Source: Marisa cornuarietis
Lineage: Eukaryota; Mollusca; Gastropoda; Architaenioglossa; Ampullariidae
DNA length: 64,000 bases
NCBI GenBank assembly: GCA_004794655.1
Contig: SMMW01000001.1
Coordinates: 8,877,501-8,941,500, forward strand
Direction: 5' to 3'
The position numbers and the translations under genes were made by a program. Positions 15,573 through 28,532 of this stretch are shown piece after piece. The notes beneath the pieces are model-generated. The model saw only the letters and a list, made by a program, of their open reading frames with translations, was not told where the DNA came from and ran no database searches. Each line of letters opens with the position of its first letter. The first letter of the stretch is position 1.

Positions 15573-18500
15573 TAGTAGTAGTAGTAGTGAAGATTTTTAT
15601 AGCGCATATTCACACTCATAGAGAGCATGCTCTTAGCGCTTAAAACGAGGAAGAGACGTGGACTAAGTAGATACAGAACAAAGGGGACGAAAGAAAACGA
15701 CAGTACTGACAAAACAGAAAACAAAAGGCATCAAGTAACAGGAACAGAGAAAATATAGTGATTCTGCGAGAAAGATGGGTAAAGTAGCAAGAGGGAAGGG
15801 GGGAGGTTAAGAAGGACGAGCATTGTGTTGACTGTGTTAAGAGTAATGCTCAAGGAAGAGGTGCGTTTTCAGTGCAGATTTGAAAGATTCAGTTGTAGGA
15901 AGGTGGCAAATATGGAAAGGAAGAGAGTTCCATTGTTTTGCAGCACAGTAGCCAAACGTCCTGTGACCATATGTTGTTGTTCTGGTGACAGGAACAGTTA
16001 GGATACGGTCGTCAGACGAAGAGCGTAGTTGTCTGGCCGGAGAGTAAGGGATGAGAAGTTCAGAGAAATAGTTAGGACAGGAGCCAGCAAAGAAATTAAA
16101 ACACAGCACAGACAGTTTGTACTGAATGCGAGAACGGACTGGTAGCCAGTGTAGAAAACGAAGGAGAGGAGTGACATGGTCCCGTTTCCTTGCTATAAGC
16201 ACCAAACGCGCAGCAGAGTTCTGTACTCTCTGGAGTCTCTCAATGAGGGATGAGGGGCAGCCTGCCAGCAAGGAGTTGCAGTAGTCAAGTCAAGAAAGAA
16301 CAAACGCACAGACAAGAGTGTTGGTAGCGCGTGTAGAGAGAAAGTGACGGATAGCACTGATCTTACGAATCTCATAATAGGCAGATCGACAGACAGATGC
16401 TACATGTCTATCGAGTGTCATGTCATCAGTGACAATAAATCCCAGATTCCTAACGGATGACGTGAAGGTGATGTTGCTGTCGCCCACCTTGATGTGATTG
16501 GGCAGACTGACGAGTGAAGGTTGATGTCTTCTTCTATGGCACAAGAGGGCTTCCGTTTTATCATCATTTAGTTTAAGCTTGTTTTTTACCATCCAGCCCT
16601 TGACATCGCTGATACAAGCTTCTATAGAGCTAATAGCAGAGTGAGACTCAGCCGGCGGAGTGGAACAGTAAAGCTGCGTGTCATCAGCATAGGATTGATG
16701 AGAAACCTGGTGAGACTGGATGCATGATGAAAGGGGCTTAGTATACAGGATGAACAGAACTGGGCCAAGTACTGAGCCTTGGGGAACACCACAGAAAAGT
16801 GAAGCAGGGCGAGATGTCTGACCATCAACTGACACAGTCTGGGTACTATCAGTGAGATAGGAGTTGAACCACGAGAGCGCAGGTCCAGAAATCCCTCAGA
16901 GGGTGTGGAGTCTGTGAAGAAGCAGAGAGTGGTCTATAGTGTCAAATGCAGCAGACAGGTCCAGTAGGGTTAATGGAGAGACATCACCACTGTCAAGAGC
17001 AGATAATATGTCTGTTGTCACTTTAATAAGAGTGGTCTCGGTGCTGTGGAAAGGTCTATACGCCGACTGAGCTTGTGGGATAAGATGGTGCTCTTGTAAG
17101 TATGCCCAGAGCTGTGTCAAAACTATTTTCTCTATGATCTTAGAGAGAAAAGACAAGTTGGAAACTGGACGGTAGTTGTTCAGGACATTGACGTCAAGCG
17201 TGGATTTCTTTAGAAGTGGCCTCACCACCGCATTTTTGAACAAAGATGGGAAAACACCTGACGACAGGCTGACATTTACAATATTAGTGATGGCAGGAAG
17301 TAGAGTATCTAGGCACTCGAGCAGAAGGCTTGTGGGCATCGGATCTAACTCGCAAGTTGTTGGTTTAGCTTGTAGAATAACCGCTTTCACATCGGTCTCA
17401 GAGACTGGTAGGAACTTGGACATGGAGCATCCTGGGAGGACATCACAGGAGATGCTGTCAAGCGCCGACACAGAGTCTAAAGATGATCGAATGTCCAATA
17501 TCTTGCTGGTGAAATAGTCACTAAAAACTTGCGGCAGCAGTGAAGCAGGGTAGGCAGTAGGCAGTGGTGTGTCTGTCTTAGATTCAGTCATTTGAGAGAA
17601 GATGGCAAAAAGCTTTTTGGAGGAGGTGCAGTTAATTATTTTGCCCTGAAGATATGATGCTTTAGCCGCATAAATGCATTTTGCAACGCTTCGCTTTGCG
17701 GCATTATAAATTTCTTTGTGGATGACGAGTCCAGTCTTCCGCCAAACACGTTCAGCTCGCCGGCGCGTGCGCTTCAGGTCACGGAGTTCGACGCGGATGA
17801 GTGAATACCAAGGCGCACATTTAGACTGGCGCATCAGGCGTCGAGACACTGGGGCGTGGTCATCAACTACTCGACGTAAAACACAGTCAAGTTGCTCGGC
17901 AGAAGGTGGTTGGAGGAGCGCCATCTGCAGCTGTGCTTTGAATGCTAGTCTATCCACATTTTGTAATGACCGAGTGGGTCTGAAAACTGGCGCCGATGAT
18001 GGGCATTTGCGATCCAGTTCGATTAGTACTGAGTAGTGGTCAGATGAGAGATCATGGGAAACATCAACTGACTGGACTAAGTGGTCATCAGGTCGATGTA
18101 TGACCCAGTCCAGGATGTGATCTCTTTTGTGAGTTGGTTGCGACACGGACTGGACAAAACGAAAGGTGTGCAACATTTCGGACAGTTTGACAGTGTCAGG
18201 GTGAGAACTGTTGTCGAAGTGTACATTAACATCTCCGAGGAGAATTGCGGGTCCAATTAGTGCATTGCTATAATCCAAGAGATCGTGGAATTCTGAGAAA
18301 AATGTAGAGGCTGTAAGTTTGTTCCTGGCGCTAGGAGGAGGTCTGTAGATGCAGAGCAGGTGCATCGAGCAATGAGGAGCCGAAGAGGAGACTTGTACAA
18401 ATTCAAAAGACGTGTGAGGGAACGATAGGGCAGTAGTAAAAGACAGGTACTTGGCAAGTGATGATCTGTAGATTACAGCAATACCACCACCACGTGTAGG

Positions 18501-19203
18501 GCGGGGGAAAGATTTCAGGCAGTAGCCCACTGGAGTAAGATCGACACACACGCTCTCGTCGCCATGTTGTTTAAGCCACGTCTCAGTGATGATGAAAATA
18601 TCAAGGCGGCGGTCTATGACAAATTCTACGATTTCAGCTCGCTTCAGTGACTGTTGTGCAGACGATACAGACTGGGCGTTGAAAAGCCCAACGTGGAGGC
18701 GAGTGTTCAGTTGTCGTCTGCGGGAAACTTGGCAGCCTCCTGTTCTCAAACGACCATGTTGGTTTGGTGTAAAGGTATTCAACCCAACTGGTTCACTCTC
18801 ATCACGTCCACGCTGACGCTGATGCTGCTGTGTAGGGGAAACATGATTCAGCAGAGAGTTGACACACAGCGAAGCTTTCACAAAACCGGAGTCAGACTCA
18901 GAATCAGGTGAAGGGGGGCACGAGACAGAATAACTACGAGCAGCAGAGCAGGAGATGGATTTTTTCAAAGGACGCTGTTTACGGCGACCAGCACGATAGC
19001 GACGGATTCGAATCTGTTGTTTCAATGGGCAGTCAACATTAATAGAATTATAATAAAGGGAAAATCTTCTCAAAGTGTCAACTAAACAGGCTGGAAGTGG
19101 AAGAGTTGCAAGGGGATTCAATAATGATAATTGAGTTGTCGAGTAGACAAACTGTCTTGTCATAATTCTATGACATAAAAATAAAATGCAGCACGAGTTC
19201 AAA
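15573..19203 (-). mobile_element. Near-complete L2/CR1-type LINE
   Basis: Minus-strand open frame from about 19163 to 15837, one frame throughout. It holds an apurinic endonuclease (L-F-N-A-Q-S, T-E-T-W, G-D-V-N-V-H, S-D-H-Y) and a reverse transcriptase (N-N-Y-R-P-V-S-N-L, L-D-L-S-A-A-F-D-T-I, G-V-P-Q-G-S-V-L-G-P, Y-A-D-D-T-Q-L-Y), then the C-terminal region. Only two nonsense codons break it, both TGA, at 16896-16898 and 16287-16289. The 3' end is a (CTA)n tail, seen as tagtag at 15573-15588. Flanks share aaatag (15567-15572 and 19204-19209). The homologous position in block C, about 29371-29382, is empty. It lies between gene B and its possible leader exon. Confidence 0.85.
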
Positions 19204-19366
19204 AAATAGATGTTCACGTTTCTCTGAGATCACTGCCTAGTTTCACTGAAGATATACTGATCATTTTTGTTATAAGCCATTTTTGAAGCACTACTTTGAT
19301 GCGCAACAGTAGTCGCTGTGATACGTCTTTGACCGTAATGTCGCATATTGCGTATTTCTAACTCAC

Positions 19367-19396
19367 CTTAGTTTTTCACCTGAGCAAAAGGATGTA
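19367..19396 (-). other. Possible 5' leader exon end (gene B)
   Basis: This is the counterpart of the block upstream of A. The donor GTGAGT lies at 19361-19366 in reverse complement, following coding-strand ctaag. If it is a leader exon, the 3.6 kb LINE at 15573-19203 sits wholly in the leader intron, which would explain how the gene tolerates it. Confidence 0.35.
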
Positions 19397-20224
19397 TAAA
19401 TGTGCCTTTTTACTGTCTTTCCCTGCCTCTTATCCCGCTGGCTAGCTACACTTTGAATGTCTGATAAGTTTCCATCATCATAGCCATTGTTGTCCTTGTC
19501 AGTTGCGAGTCGCTTTTCTGTGAGTGCAAGGTGTTGCCAGAAAAGAATTTGCGTGCTTTTAAATGTCAAAAATACAAAGACGCCAAACTTAAAGTTTTAG
19601 AAACACTCAAGACTATCTAGCTTATTGAATTTTTTCCGGTGGTTCTGGTCGACCACGCCTGTATTCTCGAAATTAATGGAAAGAACAAATGTTACAAAAC
19701 AGAAAAATAGATGCTTATATTTATCTGTTCAGGACTTCGCTATAAAAACATCCTGTTATATTTGTTAATAATTTATTTCATTCTGTATATTTTTCTCAGG
19801 CAGTAGAAATAGTAGTAATTTAAATCTTGTTCGTGGCGAAAAACTCGTAAAAGTTTCAGCCTCTGCTTATATTTTAATCGCTGAAGTACTTGTTATGTAT
19901 AACGGTCAAGCGCCTGATAATTACTTGTTGTTCAATGCCTATATTTACTTTATATGTGCACGTGCGTGAGTGCGTGCTTGTGTGTGCGTGTGTGTGTGTG
20001 CGTGTGTGTTTGTGTGTTTCATATGCACAAGTAAGCGTGTGTTTGCACGTGGACTCAAATATTCATTTGGTAGCGACTGAGACCAAATTAGCTATTATCC
20101 CCATTGAGCATTATCTTTTGTTAAAATATTATTGGATTTCCTCAGCCGTTTAAAATCATTTTGTTTCATAAGAGACTTATATTTACATTTTAATGTTCTG
20201 CTTTCTAGCTCTTCTCCATCTCTC

Positions 20225-20225
<1 letters not shown>

Positions 20226-20292
<67 letters not shown>
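20226..20292. repeat. (TG)n microsatellite
   Basis: Dinucleotide run in block B with a counterpart at 30220-30280 in block C and, inverted, a CA run at 38903-38997 upstream of D. Confidence 0.97.
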
Positions 20293-20589
20293 CATGTACG
20301 TGTGTATATTTGAAGAATGTGTTCGTAAAGTTGATTATTATCATGCTAGTGTTACCTCAGTACTCTTTGCTCGTCATTTATTTCCTTTTATTTAACTGGT
20401 AACCACCAACTGCTTGCATGTTGCATACATGTCACAACGGGAGTATGACTAAGGATACTCTAGGCTTTATGTTTGAATCCTGAAGCCTGTGTTGACTGTG
20501 TAAAGACAGACACACGGGCGTAATAGACATAATAGACCCATACGCGCAAACTAAACCAAATGGAAAAGCCATTATAGTGGAACTAAGCA

Positions 20590-20740
20590 CTAGAGAGAAA
20601 TGCTATTGCCAGAGGAAATAGTACCAGAGGACACACCTAGTGCCAGAGAAAACAGGCATTACCGAAGGAAACAGTCCCAGAGGAAAAGTTATTGCCAGAG
20701 GTAACAGTCCTATCAAGAGGAAACAGCCAGCACCAGAGGA
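20590..20740. repeat. Imperfect minisatellite, core ccagaggaaacag
   Basis: Degenerate units of about 16-22 bp. A related array is at 39145-39270 upstream of gene D, so it belongs to the duplicated upstream region. Confidence 0.7.
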
Positions 20741-22094
20741 ATATATCGTTCATTTAAGTATCATAAATTTAATCAGATTTACCAAACGGGAAAAAAACCC
20801 TCTTCTGAATGTGTAGACCCCCGTTTTAAGAATTTATGTAAACAGTCGCTATGAGTGTCCATGGGATTTGTTTATTTTTGATTGGAATTTGAATGAAGAA
20901 AAGAAAATTTGAGCTGCATTTGCGCGCTCCTTTCTACTCTGACATATTACTTCAAACTCTCTTGGTCAAGGCCTGTGAGACAATCTTGGAGCACCGGCAG
21001 TAAATATAAGATTGTTCAGTATATATAAGAGTATTTTCTAAGGTCAAAGCAGTTTGTCTGACTGTTTCTTATCTATAACTAGGCTTTTATGGATTGTAGC
21101 ATCTACATTGGCTTTAGCGGTTTTAATAAAATTAAACTTACTGGTATTTTAATACAGTCCATAGTGACTTTTCATGATGTCGTCAGAACTTGAATATCGG
21201 AGACGCCAGCGTAGACAGTTCACAGAAAACAGTCGTCGTAATAATGAGTGGACTAACTGAAAGATGTTTTTTATTTTTAGTAAACAACAGGTATTTAATT
21301 ACAGCGATAAGGACATTTTGAAGTCAAATTTTTGTCGAAAGATCGTAATGTTTTCTGTATGCAAAGCAATTTGTGTACTCACCAGTCAATGCACTATGTT
21401 TGTATAACCGTCACTGATTCCATCTTCCTTCTATACTTCTTCCTTTCTTTCTTGTTTCTTCTCTCTTCTCCTTCTTTAGTGTCTTATCTTGGTAACTTTC
21501 CATAACGTATTCATTATTTTGTCTTTTTAATCACTCACGACTTCATATGTCTCACAGTCTTGAGGGGACCAGCTCTCCGCGTTTTAGTTTTCTTCTTGGA
21601 TTTGTTGTGCTTGAAGTGGCTATTGTACCGACCTGTACTTTTTTTCTGATGTCATCGGCATTGTGTTTCACTGTTTACTTGCCTGTGGATTTTTATTTAT
21701 TCCTCTGTTTATATCAACTCTATCATCGCCGTTAATCCTCTGGCTGACGCCATCACAGTTTCTTCATTCTTACAAGTCGTCCCTGGGATAGACTTTACAT
21801 CAGTGCCAAACATAGAGTTTCAACATTGTGCTGCGATTTCTGCTTTGAGATCATCTGGATCTTCTCCTGACGATTTGATCGACGTGTTTGAGTATTGCTC
21901 TATTCTGCTCGAGTCCAATGACTATAGATCTGTCTCATCTTGATATATGAATGTCATCCGGCAGAAGAACGAGCTGGCATTTTCATTAACTTCACAGAGC
22001 GAGCCAGAGGAATTTTGTCTGTCTTGTGTTTTTATGTTTGTAATGCGCGGAGAGCCTGACTTTGGCTGGAATACCGCGCTATAAAAGCTCAAAC

Positions 22095-22152
<58 letters not shown>

Positions 22153-22480
22153 CCTATGTGTGTTGGTATATCTGTCCAACATTGTAGCGCCGGCGAAAAA
22201 CTAAATATAAATATCAGTTTAAACAAATATTATCGCAATACAGTGATTATAATAGTCACCTCTCTCCAAGATATATTTTCAGTTTGTGAGATTTTAAAAT
22301 GCTGAATTTTCTTATTTAAGAAATAAATCATACACTCGTTATTAGGAGCTTTTCTTGTGTGTCCCGTGTGTATTTTCAAGTCAGTCTATGTTTGAGGAAC
22401 TTCCTTGGTGTTACAGGCGTTTGAATATTTTCTAGAAAGTTTAGTATAATAAGTTTAGTATGATCGTGCTTGGTATTATG
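20741..22480. other. No recognised gene
   Basis: Mixed sequence between genes B and C with an (ATT)n run at 22096-22150. The piece 22190-22310 resembles 41854-41960, so it belongs to a repeated intergenic sequence. Confidence 0.5.
22096..22150. repeat. (ATT)n microsatellite
   Basis: About 18 units of a trinucleotide. Runs of this type often mark LINE 3' tails in this window, and it may end a decayed element on the left. Confidence 0.9.
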
Positions 22481-22484
22481 ATGT

Positions 22485-22785
22485 GACCTTCCAGTATGGT
22501 GTATAGGTATCGTCCCCAGTATGACTTGATCTCCCAATCTGACGTAAATGATCGTGCTTAGTATGACGTGATGGCCCAGTATGACGTAAATGGAGCGTAT
22601 CCAGTATGACGTGATCTCCCACTATGACGAAAAGAGATCAAGCCCAGTATGACGTGATCTACTAATATGATGTAAAATTATCAAGCCCAGTATGACGTGA
22701 TCTCTCAGAATGATGTAAAGTAATCGTGCCCAATATGACGTGATCTCCCAGTATAACGTAAAGGGATCATTGCTAACTCATTAAT
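22485..22785. repeat. 43-bp minisatellite with repeated TGACGT
   Basis: About seven imperfect units, each roughly 43 bp, with the core agtatgacgtgatctcccag. Each unit carries one or two tgacg motifs, so the array has about a dozen half-sites for CREB/ATF-type factors. It lies between genes B and C. Confidence 0.85.
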
Positions 22786-22829
22786 GCTTCTTCTCATAGA
22801 TGGGGCTATATTCTTGACTGAGTTGTTGC

Positions 22830-23880
22830 TGTTTGACTCAAGCTACCTCACCCTTGACAGGATGGTTCCTGGTGATCGTTGAACCATCTTTTGCACGAGG
22901 ACACTCGACCGTGCAAGCCCCTTGTGACATCCCACGATATCAAGGTTGTCGACTCTGCCACCTTTCTGTCCGACATTGTCACCTTTTCGGCGGATGCTAC
23001 TTATTGCGGCGAATCTGACCTTGCTGCATTGTATAATAATGGCTTTTACCAGACTCGTGACTCTCGTGCTTTCTCCCCTCCCTCCGACTTTTATGCGTGT
23101 TAGTGACCGCCCCTGGTTGAATGATGCTGTGAGGGTTGTCTGACGGTGGCGCAGGATTGAGGAACGTCACTGGAGGACCCCCCCCCCCGGTTTGCCGTCT
23201 ATGGAAAGTTACGCTATGCAATGGGCTGCTGCTAGGAATACTGTTAATTAAGATAAAGAAAGACACACGATCTCTCCCTTTTACTGCTACTGATGATTTC
23301 TTCAAGTCCAAGTCCCCCTTTTACCTACAAAGGCCATGTTTGCCTGATAAATGTTGCGTGTTCTTCACTCAGAAGATGGGGCAAATTCCTGATGATCTAG
23401 GTGCTCATCCATGTCTATCGCAGTCGTTTGCTAGTGATTTTAAATATCGACAAAACTGGTCATGTTTGCTGGCTAATGCCCCCTTTCTTAGTCTTTTACA
23501 CACTAAGTTCATTGACACTAGAGTATTCACGGTACCTTTCCAACCTTCTGTCGAATATCTTGGTGTGTCTTGATCAAGCTCTTCCCATGCAACAGCATGT
23601 TAGTTCCATTCGTCGAGCAGCTTTCTTACATCTCCGCGAGACTGAGAGTATTTGGGGGTATCTGTCGTAATGTATTGTCGTTGCATTGGTTACTTTTCGA
23701 CTTGATTACTGCAAGTCTGTCGTGCAGGGCTAATCTGTTGACCAGATCGTGCAATGAGTTCAGAACAATGATGCGCGCATCGTTTTCCGTACACCTAAGC
23801 GTCACATTACGTCTTTGCTCAGAAAAGTCCACTGAGTTCCAGGTGGATATACAATGAATTACACCTCTAGCTTTTCGCCA
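22830..23880 (+). mobile_element. Decayed L2/CR1-type LINE
   Basis: Plus-strand frames show pieces of a LINE protein in order: a linker with R-P-W-L-N-D-A near 23110, F-F-T-Q-K-M-G-Q-I with D-D-L-G-A-H near 23370-23400, Y-L-G-V-S-L-D and S-S-I-R-R-A-A near 23550-23620, then L-D-Y-C-K-S-V and A-R-I-V-F near 23700-23790. Frameshifts and a large internal deletion have removed the RT core. Confidence 0.6.
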
Positions 23881-24918
23881 ACGTGAGGGCACACTTCTAG
23901 CCTATTTTTTGCAACTAGTTCCACCTGTTTTCCTAAAAGGCTGCTCATTTCTTTTAGAGAATAATTACTGACTGTCCCCAGGAATACCTTGTGTTGTCCT
24001 TGCTAACTTTTCATCCAGAGAAGCTGGCATTCACACACTCAACAAGAGATTTCACACTTCACAAACTACGGTAAGGCATTTATTTAATTTCTGGCAAAAA
24101 CAAACGCCCGGGTAAATGTTCCTGATACTAAGGAACAACGATTTCTTGATGTCGAATATGTTTACACCGAGTGCATCATCATCGTCGTCGTCGTCGTTGC
24201 AATCATCGCGCGCTTTACTTCCCGTGTATATAAAAGTCTAATGAACTTTAAGAGCTGATTGACCAAACTTTTTGTACAGTACTGCATACGAACGTTTGAG
24301 ATGTTCCAAAACGCCGTATCATAGAAAAATCAGGTTTTTTTCAAAATAAAAGTCACAAAATAAAAAAAACGTTGATGACCACATATTTTTAAATCTGTGT
24401 GGAATAAGAGGTAGACAAAAATACCTGTCGTGTGAATGACTGAAAATGAATTTACGTACAAGAAAACAACTTTAAAAAAGACGTTTTTTTGCAAATGACA
24501 CCCCTGCACAAAGTGGCAATTTTTCTGCGCAAAAGAGACATTTTCTGTCATGTCTAACACGACGACAGTGATGATGAGAGACTGGCAATACTTTGGCAGA
24601 CAAGAGCTTTTTTTTGCTCATTCTGCAGCTTTCTTTTTCAATCATCAAAAAACGACCAGTCCTCAATCTCCGACAGCCAGCTTCACTGAAGACAGTATCT
24701 CAGTAAGTTTCTTTTAGTCCTATGTCTCACTAAACTTAACGTTCTCAAACTTATTTTACTCAGAAACAAAACCGCATACATGTATATATGTGTCTGCCTT
24801 TTTGCTCTAACTGGAGTGACAGAGTAGTTGTATACACAAAGAATATACATGAGCACTAGTAGATAGTATAAGTGAGATGGGCCAGAAGTAGAACCTAAGC
24901 GTTAGCCTTCTGTCAGAT

Positions 24919-24920
<2 letters not shown>

Positions 24921-24989
<69 letters not shown>
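24921..24989. repeat. (TG)n microsatellite
   Basis: Counterpart of 7369-7442 in block C, followed by a short GA-rich tract. Confidence 0.97.
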
Positions 24990-24994
<5 letters not shown>

Positions 24995-26821
24995 GAGAGA
25001 GAAGAGAGAGCTGATCAAATCCACACCTTCTTTTCGATCCTCACTACATTTTGCAGAAGATTTCTGTCAGCCACGTGAAGTTTGTTTAGTTGATCTACTT
25101 TGCTCCAAAGCGTAATTATTTCTGATGTTTACTTTTAAGTTCTTAGATGTTATGGCAAATTCCAGATAAAATATTACTACGCCAACAGTCGCGACATACC
25201 CAGACTACGCCGAACAAATGTCATGATTGGAGAGAATACCCTGTGAAAGCAAAACATTAGACAATATGAGATATGTACGGGTGATGGCGCTTCAGGTAGA
25301 TTGCGGAGAGAGGGAAAGCTAGCTAAACTCGCAGAGAAAGAGAGAAGGTTGACATAGAGGGAGATGGACAGGAGAGAGAGAGACAGTTGTGTGCAAACCC
25401 TTGATTCTTTATCTTCCATTTGAATGGAAACGTCGTGTCCACGTTGTCAAACATGAACTGTCAGCTCGTGAGTGATAACAAGAATATATTATTTTACTAT
25501 TTCGCTACATTAATGCCGCGCGTGAAATAGGATTAACTCTAATGTAGTTTTAAAATAATAAGTTATAATATGATGAGTTATAATAAGTTACAAATAAAAT
25601 CACAGTTGGAATAGTTTGCCTCTCTCTCCTTCCCCTTCCCTCTGCAATTTTAAGTGTTCCGCAGTCACAACACGTGACATTACCCAGGTGCATCACCATA
25701 TTGTTTTTACCTCGACTCGAAACTCGAACATTCCTTCCTTCCGTTGTCCACCAAAACAAGAAAATGACATCAAGTACAGCAAATGAATGAGTGCTTCATT
25801 ATTTCATTATAAGTAGGCCACTCATTAAGTTTTAGTTACCCATTAAGCTTGACATAGGTGCAATGGCATCTCGCAAGCTGAGCACAAAATCACAGTCGGA
25901 AGAGATAAATTACCTGGGTGACACTGAGTTCCTTGATCAGTGTGTTCCTTGGATAGTGTGATATAAAACCCGCATGAGTTGCAGTTTGCATCATTTGGGT
26001 TCCACTTAACGAGCCTTCTTGTTTGACAACTTTGTCTTTGGCATATCTTATAAATGTATATTATTGCTGACAATGTGATTTTGTGAAATAAAGAATCTTT
26101 CGTAATAATGGTTAGTATTTAATATTTAGTTCAATAACGGCTACGTGACTCCGCATAACCTTCTAAGACCGTCCTCCAGCGTGTCTTGGAAAGACGCCGA
26201 CCGCAAGACTTATTGGCCGCCTACTTGTCCTTGGCGCGTGTTTTGTCAGCCATTACATTTCTCCATTTCTCCAAAAAAAGGGGATGAATGAAGTAAAACC
26301 ACTATGGTTAACAGGGAACTTTAGGATTTTCGAGATGGTTTTAAACTGCAATGATCATGCCAACATGCTGCAACACATGCAAATGAAATGAAAAAAAGAG
26401 TCTGCATGGTCAGGAATTGCGAGATAGGCAATTACAGAGTAAGTTACATGCAATTATGTGTAAGTATTTGCTTAGCTATCGCGTTGCTAAACAAAATTAT
26501 TTTATGACATTTAAGTTTATCAATTTAAGAAAATATATCATGCTCCTTATTGGGCAACAGAATAAGACTGGAGTTTATATTTATATAAAAAAGTTATATT
26601 AAAATGATGTACAATTTGTTTGACGTATGCGCTATGCTTGTGTCCTACTGATAAAGGATTTTAAAGTTTTCGGTTACCAGAAATGTAAACCTTTAAGATG
26701 AGTACATTTATTTTAAAAGTTTACTCTGTAAAACATGTATTATACTAAACTCACATTTATTATGTCTGCTCGGGACAAAAGAATGATGATGTCGCAACTT
26801 AACTGTTATGTAGTGTTGACA

Positions 26822-28518
26822 CTAGTTCTTTTTGCACTGCAATATTTCTTTCAAAGTTGAACGAAAGCGAGACCCCATGCGGTAGTAGATGATGAAGTTC
26901 ATGGAGCAGTTCACTAAGCGAAGATGAGTGATAATTCTCCACAGTACCAAAACGGTGTTATAGTAACGCCCGCTAAAGGTCAGGTCGCTGACGAGGAAAG
27001 AAGATGTCTGAACGATGACTACGGGAGACAGGCAGAAGATGAACAAAACGGAGGAAGCAACGAGCATTTTAGTTATTGCCACTTCTTTTCCTGAAAGTCG
27101 AGAAGAATCTTTCGCTGGTTCTTTCATCTCTTCTGTCGTCTTGACTGACACCGCTCCGTGTTGTTGTCGCCACTGTGCGGCCTGATACAACTTGATGATG
27201 GTGAGAACCGTAGTGATGATAATGACGAACAAGAGGACGATAGTAAAGACAACGGAGTAAATCAAAACATCGATGATGTCAAACGCTGACTTGTTCTCCA
27301 TGTAAAAGCTGAAAAAATATTCGAATGTAAAAAGTCTAAGATTTTCTTTTGTTGCTTGTCGTTGTCGCTATCGCCATATTTATTATCATAACACTTATCA
27401 TTATCATCGTGTATTGTGTTTAGTGTAGGTAAACATCCCATACGTGCAAATAACGGGTTCTCACCTTGTCAAGCCGGCAACGCTGTTTGTCTGATTTGTG
27501 ATGGGATCAAACACACAGATGAAGATGTGTTTGTAGCCAGCAGTGAGTGTTATGCCGCCCACCAGAAATACACTTGTAACCAAGATGACCCAGGCCATGG
27601 TGGAGGTCTTGAGGTATTTCTGCGCCTTTAAGGGACTGAACACACAGAAACACCGCTCACACGCGATCACGCAGGTCAGGAACTGAGAGACCCACATGAA
27701 CCCTGTGATACCTGAAGGTAGAAGATGGTTTTTGAAAATAAAGTCACTAAAGTAAGTAAATATTTTTAGATTGAATAAAACAACTTTAATAGAAATTTAA
27801 CTCTTCGATGTGCGCTTCATCAACTTTTAGTTCAGCAAGGTTTTCACAAAGAAAGTTCTAGAAATTCCCCAGACCGGTAATACTGACCTACTGTATACTC
27901 AAGGAAGAAGCCTGACTGCACGTTAAACAGGTTCCTGTACATCATCTCAATATTCAGCAGAAACTGTACTGTCAGGGCCACGAGGTCGGCCAGAGAGAGT
28001 GTGAAGAGACACAAGTTGATTCTCTCTCTTAGTCCTTGTCGATAAAAGATGGCTATGTTGAGGATGTTTGCGGGGAATCCGAAGGCGAACAGAAGTGGAG
28101 ACGCGGTAGCACAGAGAATACTGGTGATCCAGAACTCGGTCTGCGGAATAAAGTCATGTAAGTTTTCACGCAATCATCTGTTACCTTAACAGATCGTATT
28201 CAGTGATGGTATGACCTGGTTTGGTAAGAAAGCAAAAGTTGCCATAGCACCAACCCAAAATTTACTCTTAGAAATCTTAGAAGAAGCGACTCTGGAACGT
28301 CATTATGAGTCAATACAATTTAGTATTTCTCTTTCACAAATATATATCTTTACCTCGTGACTGATAAGGTCCTGTGGGTTGTCCCAAGGCTTCACACCAT
28401 CTGACTGCACTATAACGCAGCCTTGTGGAACATTTGGCTCAGCGCTGACGACGGTTACCATGACAGCTTGAATACGATCTTCTGCAGGAAGTGACGTCAT
28501 CTGCGATTTGCTCGCCAT
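26822..28518 (-). CDS. Receptor gene C: rhodopsin-like 7TM GPCR, candidate chemosensory receptor
   Basis: Exons are 28354-28518, 27888-28140, 27465-27711 and 26822-27308 (1152 bp, 383 residues). This is the most compact copy, with introns of 213, 176 and 156 bp and no insertions inside the gene, so it is the best template for the family structure. Motifs match A and B: LADL, ERC, an NQT sequon in ECL2, CLSP and NFIIYY. A coding-strand AATAAA (plus-strand 26707-26712) lies about 110 bp past the stop. A truncated LINE was inserted 14 bp upstream of the start codon, in the presumed 5' leader or leader intron. Function as a chemosensory receptor is inferred from the family. Confidence 0.87.
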
Positions 28519-28532
28519 CTCTATTTGACATA

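Larger units (their letters stand above)
6700..20740. repeat. Duplicated block containing gene B
   Basis: This block aligns with 24200-30420 over most of its length once insertions are removed. Paired landmarks: 6880-7800 with 24340-25380, 8995-10087 with 25385-26140, 11690-12010 with 26145-26470, gene B with gene C, and 19205-20400 with 29381-30400. The extra sequences in B are 7810-8995 (unidentified), 10090-11660 (RTE), 13190-14260 (Tx1) and 15573-19203 (L2). Confidence 0.8.

Noticed and set aside
16896..19217. 773-codon frame as a host gene
   Set aside because: It has the endonuclease and reverse-transcriptase domains of a LINE, and the locus is empty in the paralogous block.
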